From assembly GCF_900764565.1 (NCBI RefSeq), contig NZ_CAAFOM010000075.1, positions 1 through 8,580 on the forward strand: a stretch of DNA of 8,580 bases. The letters are read 5' to 3'. Positions 5,833 through 8,580 of the stretch are shown piece after piece; the stretch's first letter is position 1, and each line of letters starts with the position of its first letter. Position numbers and translations under genes: made by a program. The notes below the pieces were generated by a model. That model searched no databases. It was not told the origin of the DNA and saw only the letters and a list, made by a program, of their open reading frames with translations. The stretch comes from an uncultured Catenibacterium sp. Lineage in GTDB: Bacteria > Bacillota_I > Bacilli_A > Erysipelotrichales > Coprobacillaceae.

Positions 5833-7281
5833 ATGAAAAAGACAAAAGATATATTATGGGGTGGCGCCACTGCCAGCAGTCAGTATGAAGGTGGCTATAA
5901 AGAAGGCGGTAAAGGCTTAGATACACAGGATTGTAGACCTTATCTAAAAAGAACATCCGATGCTACAACATCTACAAGATTACTCACACAAGATATTATT
6001 GATGAAGCAAAGAAATGTGAAGGAATAGGAAACTACCCATTTAGACAGGGTAGTGATGGTTACCATCATATTGATGAAGATATTGCCTTACTTAAAGAAT
6101 TAGGTATTGATATCTATCGTTTCTCAATCAGCTGGGCGAGATTATATCCTCATGGAGATGAAGAAACGCCTAATGAAGAAGGAATTAAGTTCTATGATCA
6201 TATCTTCAAAGAAGTACATAAAGCAGGTATGAAGATATTCTTAACGATGAATCATTATGCTGTTCCTTTGTATCTAGTAGAACACTATGGTGGATGGACA
6301 AATAGAAAACTTATTGAATTCTATGAGAGATTTGCGACAGTTGTATTTGAAAACTGGGGAGAATACATTGATTACTTCCTCCCATTTAATGAAATAAATG
6401 CAGGATACTTTAGCCCTTATAATGGTGTAGGCTTAGTAAAAGAAAAGGATCAGCCTTATAATCAAACACTCGTATTCCAATCATTACATCATCAATTTGT
6501 CGCTAGTGCTAAAACAATCAAGATTGCGAGAAAACTCTCTCCTAAGAGTCAATCAGGATGTATGGTGGCTTGCTTCTGTTACTATCCACTTACATCTACT
6601 CCAGAAGATAACTTAAAAGCAGTGAGAGATGAAGAAATACATCAGTGGTTTGCGGTAGATATACTTGCGAATGGACATTATCCAAGCTATATGGATCGAT
6701 TCTTTAGAGAAAATGATATTCATTTAACTATTACAGAAGAAGATCAAGAACTACTTAAGAAGTACTCATGTGACTTTGTCAGCTTCTCATATTATTCAAG
6801 TTCTATCGCAACATGTAAGGAAGATGGGCAACAGACTGCAGGTAATCTCGTTGTATCTACTAAGAATCCTCATCTTAAAGCAAGTGATTGGGGATGGCAG
6901 ATTGATCCTGTAGGACTAAGAATCATGTTGAACAAGATGTATGATAGAACACAGAAACCTGTCTTTGTATGTGAAAATGGCTTAGGTGCACATGATATCA
7001 TGGAAGATGGTTTGATTCATGACCCATATAGAATAGATTATCTTGAACAGCACTTTAAACAAATGGATGAAGCGATTGATGATGGTGTAGACGTTATTGG
7101 TTATATCATGTGGGGTGTTATTGATATTGTATCTGCAGGAAGCTGTGAAATGGAAAAACGTTATGGTGTTGTTTATGTAGATGCAGATAATCTAGGTCAG
7201 GGTACTTATAAGAGATATAAGAAAGATAGTTTTAAGTGGTATCATGACTTTATTGAAAATAAGCATAAACAATTCAATTAG
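5833..7281 (+). CDS. 6-phospho-beta-glycosidase, glycoside hydrolase family 1
   Basis: A 482-residue cytosolic GH1 enzyme that hydrolyses PTS-phosphorylated beta-disaccharides. The fold begins with WGGATASSQYEGG (9-21, Q17). FNEIN at 185-189 gives the acid/base E187, and VCENGLG (379-385) gives the nucleophile E381. SCEMEKRYGVVYVD (437-450) is the Ser/Lys/Tyr segment that holds the 6-phosphate, which marks a phospho-glycosidase, not a plain beta-glucosidase. Q17, H141, N186 and W427 line the expected glycone site. The start at 5833 is chosen because AAGGAG (5821-5826) precedes it by six bases; an in-frame ATG at 5818 overlaps that site and has none of its own. The neighbouring MurQ and amino-sugar kinase suggest a MurNAc- or GlcNAc-containing disaccharide as substrate, but the visible active site is of ordinary type and cellobiose-6-phosphate is the conservative guess. 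Confidence 0.93.
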   Translation: MKKTKDILWGGATASSQYEGGYKEGGKGLDTQDCRPYLKRTSDATTSTRLLTQDIIDEAKKCEGIGNYPFRQGSDGYHHIDEDIALLKELGIDIYRFSISWARLYPHGDEETPNEEGIKFYDHIFKEVHKAGMKIFLTMNHYAVPLYLVEHYGGWTNRKLIEFYERFATVVFENWGEYIDYFLPFNEINAGYFSPYNGVGLVKEKDQPYNQTLVFQSLHHQFVASAKTIKIARKLSPKSQSGCMVACFCYYPLTSTPEDNLKAVRDEEIHQWFAVDILANGHYPSYMDRFFRENDIHLTITEEDQELLKKYSCDFVSFSYYSSSIATCKEDGQQTAGNLVVSTKNPHLKASDWGWQIDPVGLRIMLNKMYDRTQKPVFVCENGLGAHDIMEDGLIHDPYRIDYLEQHFKQMDEAIDDGVDVIGYIMWGVIDIVSAGSCEMEKRYGVVYVDADNLGQGTYKRYKKDSFKWYHDFIENKHKQFN

Positions 7282-7305
7282 GGGACTCTTATGAGTCTCT
7301 TTTTT
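7282..7305 (+). terminator. Intrinsic terminator ending the operon
   Basis: GGGACTC-class stem: G7282 to C7288 pairs with G7293 to C7299 (seven pairs, one G-U) around a TTAT loop, followed by T7300-T7305. The stem starts one base after the GH1 stop. Confidence 0.85.
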
Positions 7306-7313
7306 GATATGAT
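7305..7313 (+). promoter_or_regulatory. Probable extended -10 promoter of ogt
   Basis: TGA-TATGAT at 7305-7313 is an extended -10 element lying directly behind the operon terminator. No -35 match is seen, and the U-run of the terminator overlaps it. Confidence 0.45.
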
Positions 7314-7333
7314 AGACATATGGAGGATTTCAT

Positions 7334-7828
7334 ATGACTTATATTGGACACTATCAATCATCGCTAGGAGATATACTTATTGCGGTAGATGAAATAGGTG
7401 TATATGGCTTATGGTTTGAGAATCAGAAGTATTATGCATCAGGATTAATAGAACCTTATGAAGAGAAAGAAACAGAACTTATTTTAAAGGTAAAAAGATG
7501 GCTTGATCTCTATTTTAAGAAAGAACAGCCACTTATTGATTTTCCTCTTCACTTCATAGGTACAGACTTTCAAAAAGAAGTATGGGATATTCTTTGTGAT
7601 ATTCCTTATGGACATACAATGACTTATGGAGAGATTGCGACTATATTGGCACAAAGAAGAGGGGTTAAAAGATTCTCTGCACAGGCAGTAGGAGGAGCAG
7701 TAGGACATAATAGAATAAGTATTATAGTACCTTGTCATAGAGTGTTAGGCAGTAATGGAAGCTTAACAGGTTATGCAGGTGGTATAGATAGAAAAGAAGC
7801 GTTATTAGAGTTAGAAGGGAATAAATGA
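7334..7828 (+). CDS. ogt: Methylated-DNA--[protein]-cysteine S-methyltransferase
   Basis: A suicide DNA-repair protein that takes the methyl group from O6-methylguanine onto its own cysteine. At 164 residues it has the usual length: an N-terminal RNase-H-like domain (about 1-75), then the DNA-binding and active-site domain. The core is FQKEVWDIL (79-87), TYGEIA (97-102) and IVPCHRVLG (131-139), with acceptor C134, then the GYAGG turn (146-150) and the KEALLELE tail. The usual RAVGxA...NP segment reads AQAVGGAVGHNR here: glutamine replaces the arginine that flips out the damaged base in human MGMT, and the Pro after Asn is replaced by Arg. The Gln variant is familiar from memory in other Firmicutes; Asn-Arg is less usual. 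TGGAGGA at 7321-7327 sets the start. It has no visible link with the sugar operon. Confidence 0.95.
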   Translation: MTYIGHYQSSLGDILIAVDEIGVYGLWFENQKYYASGLIEPYEEKETELILKVKRWLDLYFKKEQPLIDFPLHFIGTDFQKEVWDILCDIPYGHTMTYGEIATILAQRRGVKRFSAQAVGGAVGHNRISIIVPCHRVLGSNGSLTGYAGGIDRKEALLELEGNK

Positions 7829-7837
7829 TGAACTTAT

Positions 7838-7857
7838 TAAGATATGAGTTTATCTTA
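7838..7857 (+). other. AT-rich hairpin after ogt
   Basis: TAAGATA and TATCTTA pair perfectly around a TGAGTT loop. No U-run follows, so terminator function is doubtful. It lies within a 13-codon reading frame (7825-7866) that overlaps the ogt stop and is probably not a gene. The following gene is therefore likely read from the ogt transcript. Confidence 0.3.
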
Positions 7858-7886
7858 TTAGGTTAGAGTGTTAGGGAGGAATATGC

Positions 7887-8580
7887 ATGAGTAAGTTTAC
7901 AATTGATGATCTTATTAAGGAAGCAGCAGAAGCACATAAAGAAGGAGATTATATAAAAGAAAAAAATTCTTATCAAGAGTTATATGATTTATATAAACAT
8001 AAACTAGGAGAAAATCATCCTGATACATTAATCGTATTAGGGAATCTTGCGAACTCTTATTCTTGCTTAGAGGATTATAATAAGGCGTTAGAACTAAACA
8101 TAACACTTTATAATGCAAGAAAAGAAATTTTGGGAGAGAAACATCCAGATACATTAATTGCCTTACATAATCTAGCAAGCTCTTATTCTGATTTAAGGGA
8201 TTACAACAAGGCATGTAAACTGCAGAACGTAGTCTATAATGCATTTAAAGAAATTCTAGGAGAGAATCATCCTAATACATTATCTTCATTAAACAATCTA
8301 GCAAATTCTTATTCTGATTTAGGGGATTACACCAAGGCACTAGAAATGAAAAATGCAGTTTATAATGGAAGAAAAGAAATTTTAGGAGAAAAACATCCTG
8401 ACACATTAAGATCACTTGCTAATCTAGCAAAATTTTATTCTTGCTTAGGATATTACAACAAGGCTTTAGAAATGAGAAGTGCAGTTTATAATGCAAGAAA
8501 AGAAATTCTAGGAGAGAAACATCCTAATACGTTAGCTGCCTTACACAATCTAGCATGCTCTTATTCTGATTTAGGGGATT
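7887..8580 (+). CDS. Tetratricopeptide repeat protein, 3' end outside window
   Basis: The frame is open from 7887 to the window edge (231 codons seen). AGGGAGG at 7873-7879, seven bases before the ATG, sets the start. After an N-terminal lead of 39 residues, including a partial repeat (EAHKEGDYIKEKNSYQELY), come units of exactly 42 residues beginning at residues 40, 82, 124, 166 and 208, the last cut by the window. The consensus is LGEKHPDTL-x2-L-x-NLA-x-SYSDLGDY-x-KALE followed by VYNARKEI, the kinesin-light-chain / TPR_10-12 type that binds protein partners on a helical superhelix. No signal peptide or membrane segment is visible in this part. Effector domains could lie downstream, so the function stays open; such arrays occur alone and fused to nucleotide-binding or protease domains. 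Confidence 0.92.
   Translation, partial: MSKFTIDDLIKEAAEAHKEGDYIKEKNSYQELYDLYKHKLGENHPDTLIVLGNLANSYSCLEDYNKALELNITLYNARKEILGEKHPDTLIALHNLASSYSDLRDYNKACKLQNVVYNAFKEILGENHPNTLSSLNNLANSYSDLGDYTKALEMKNAVYNGRKEILGEKHPDTLRSLANLAKFYSCLGYYNKALEMRSAVYNARKEILGEKHPNTLAALHNLACSYSDLGD
8004..8580 (+). repeat. 126-base tandem repeat coding TPR units
   Basis: Units begin at 8004, 8130, 8256, 8382 and 8508, spaced by exactly 126 bases. Blocks such as AAAGAAATTxTxGGAGA and CTAGCA-x-x-CTCTTATTCTGATTTA recur with few changes at the DNA level, which shows recent duplication or homogenisation between units. Copy number may vary between strains without breaking the frame. Confidence 0.9.

Noticed and set aside
7825..7866. 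A 13-codon reading frame (MMNLLRYEFILLG) overlapping the ogt stop.
   Set aside because: Too short to support; its overlap with the stop and a nearby purine-rich stretch are easily chance.
7484..8244. Open frames on the - strand opposite ogt and opposite the TPR gene.
   Set aside because: Both are antisense to strong coding sequence; the second is repetitive only because it mirrors the TPR units.
8004..8580. Regular repeats that might suggest a CRISPR array.
   Set aside because: The period is 126 bases with no unique spacers, and the repeats are translated in frame into TPR helices.
104..8580. Frequent TTGCG followed by A, suggesting a dispersed DNA motif.
   Set aside because: Nearly all cases are Ile/Leu/Phe-Ala codon pairs with Ala as GCG on the coding strand, so codon-pair preference explains them.

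Overview
The window is AT-rich with strong AGGAGG-type ribosome binding sites, Firmicutes-style PTS genes and short intrinsic terminators. This suggests a low-GC Firmicute, possibly of the Erysipelotrichia / Coprobacillaceae type; the taxonomic guess is inference from style, not from a marker gene. All supported genes lie on the + strand.

Layout: (1) Positions 1-637 hold little intact coding: a 54-codon hydrophobic ORF with a strong terminator behind it, then a promoter and a decayed copy of a MurR/RpiR-type regulator gene (384-622). (2) 638-1204 is an RpiB/LacA/LacB-like sugar-phosphate isomerase, followed by hairpins. (3) 1359-2195 is the intact MurR/RpiR-type regulator, the evident relative of the decayed copy, with its own promoter and terminator. 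(4) 2233-2286 is a regulatory region with two palindromes, one overlapping the -35 element of a consensus-like promoter. (5) 2310-7281 is a tightly spaced operon: murQ, a small three-helix membrane protein, a lactose/cellobiose-family PTS EIIC, an N-acetylhexosamine kinase (NagK/MurK type), an intrinsic terminator overlapping the kinase stop, and a GH1 6-phospho-beta-glycosidase, closed by a second terminator. (6) 7334-7828 is an O6-methylguanine-DNA methyltransferase. (7) 7887 to the window end is the start of a protein built from 42-residue tetratricopeptide repeats, encoded by exact 126-base units.

Working model (inference): the operon imports an amino-sugar disaccharide, plausibly a peptidoglycan MurNAc-GlcNAc unit, with phosphorylation through EIIC. 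The GH1 enzyme splits the 6-phospho-disaccharide, MurQ turns MurNAc-6-P into GlcNAc-6-P plus D-lactate, and the kinase rescues the non-phosphorylated sugar. The regulator would sense a sugar phosphate and act at the palindromes before murQ. In Staphylococcus aureus the hydrolase step is done by MupG, an unrelated family; using GH1 here would be a different solution. The weak point is that the GH1 catalytic-site residues visible here are those of ordinary 6-phospho-glucosidases.
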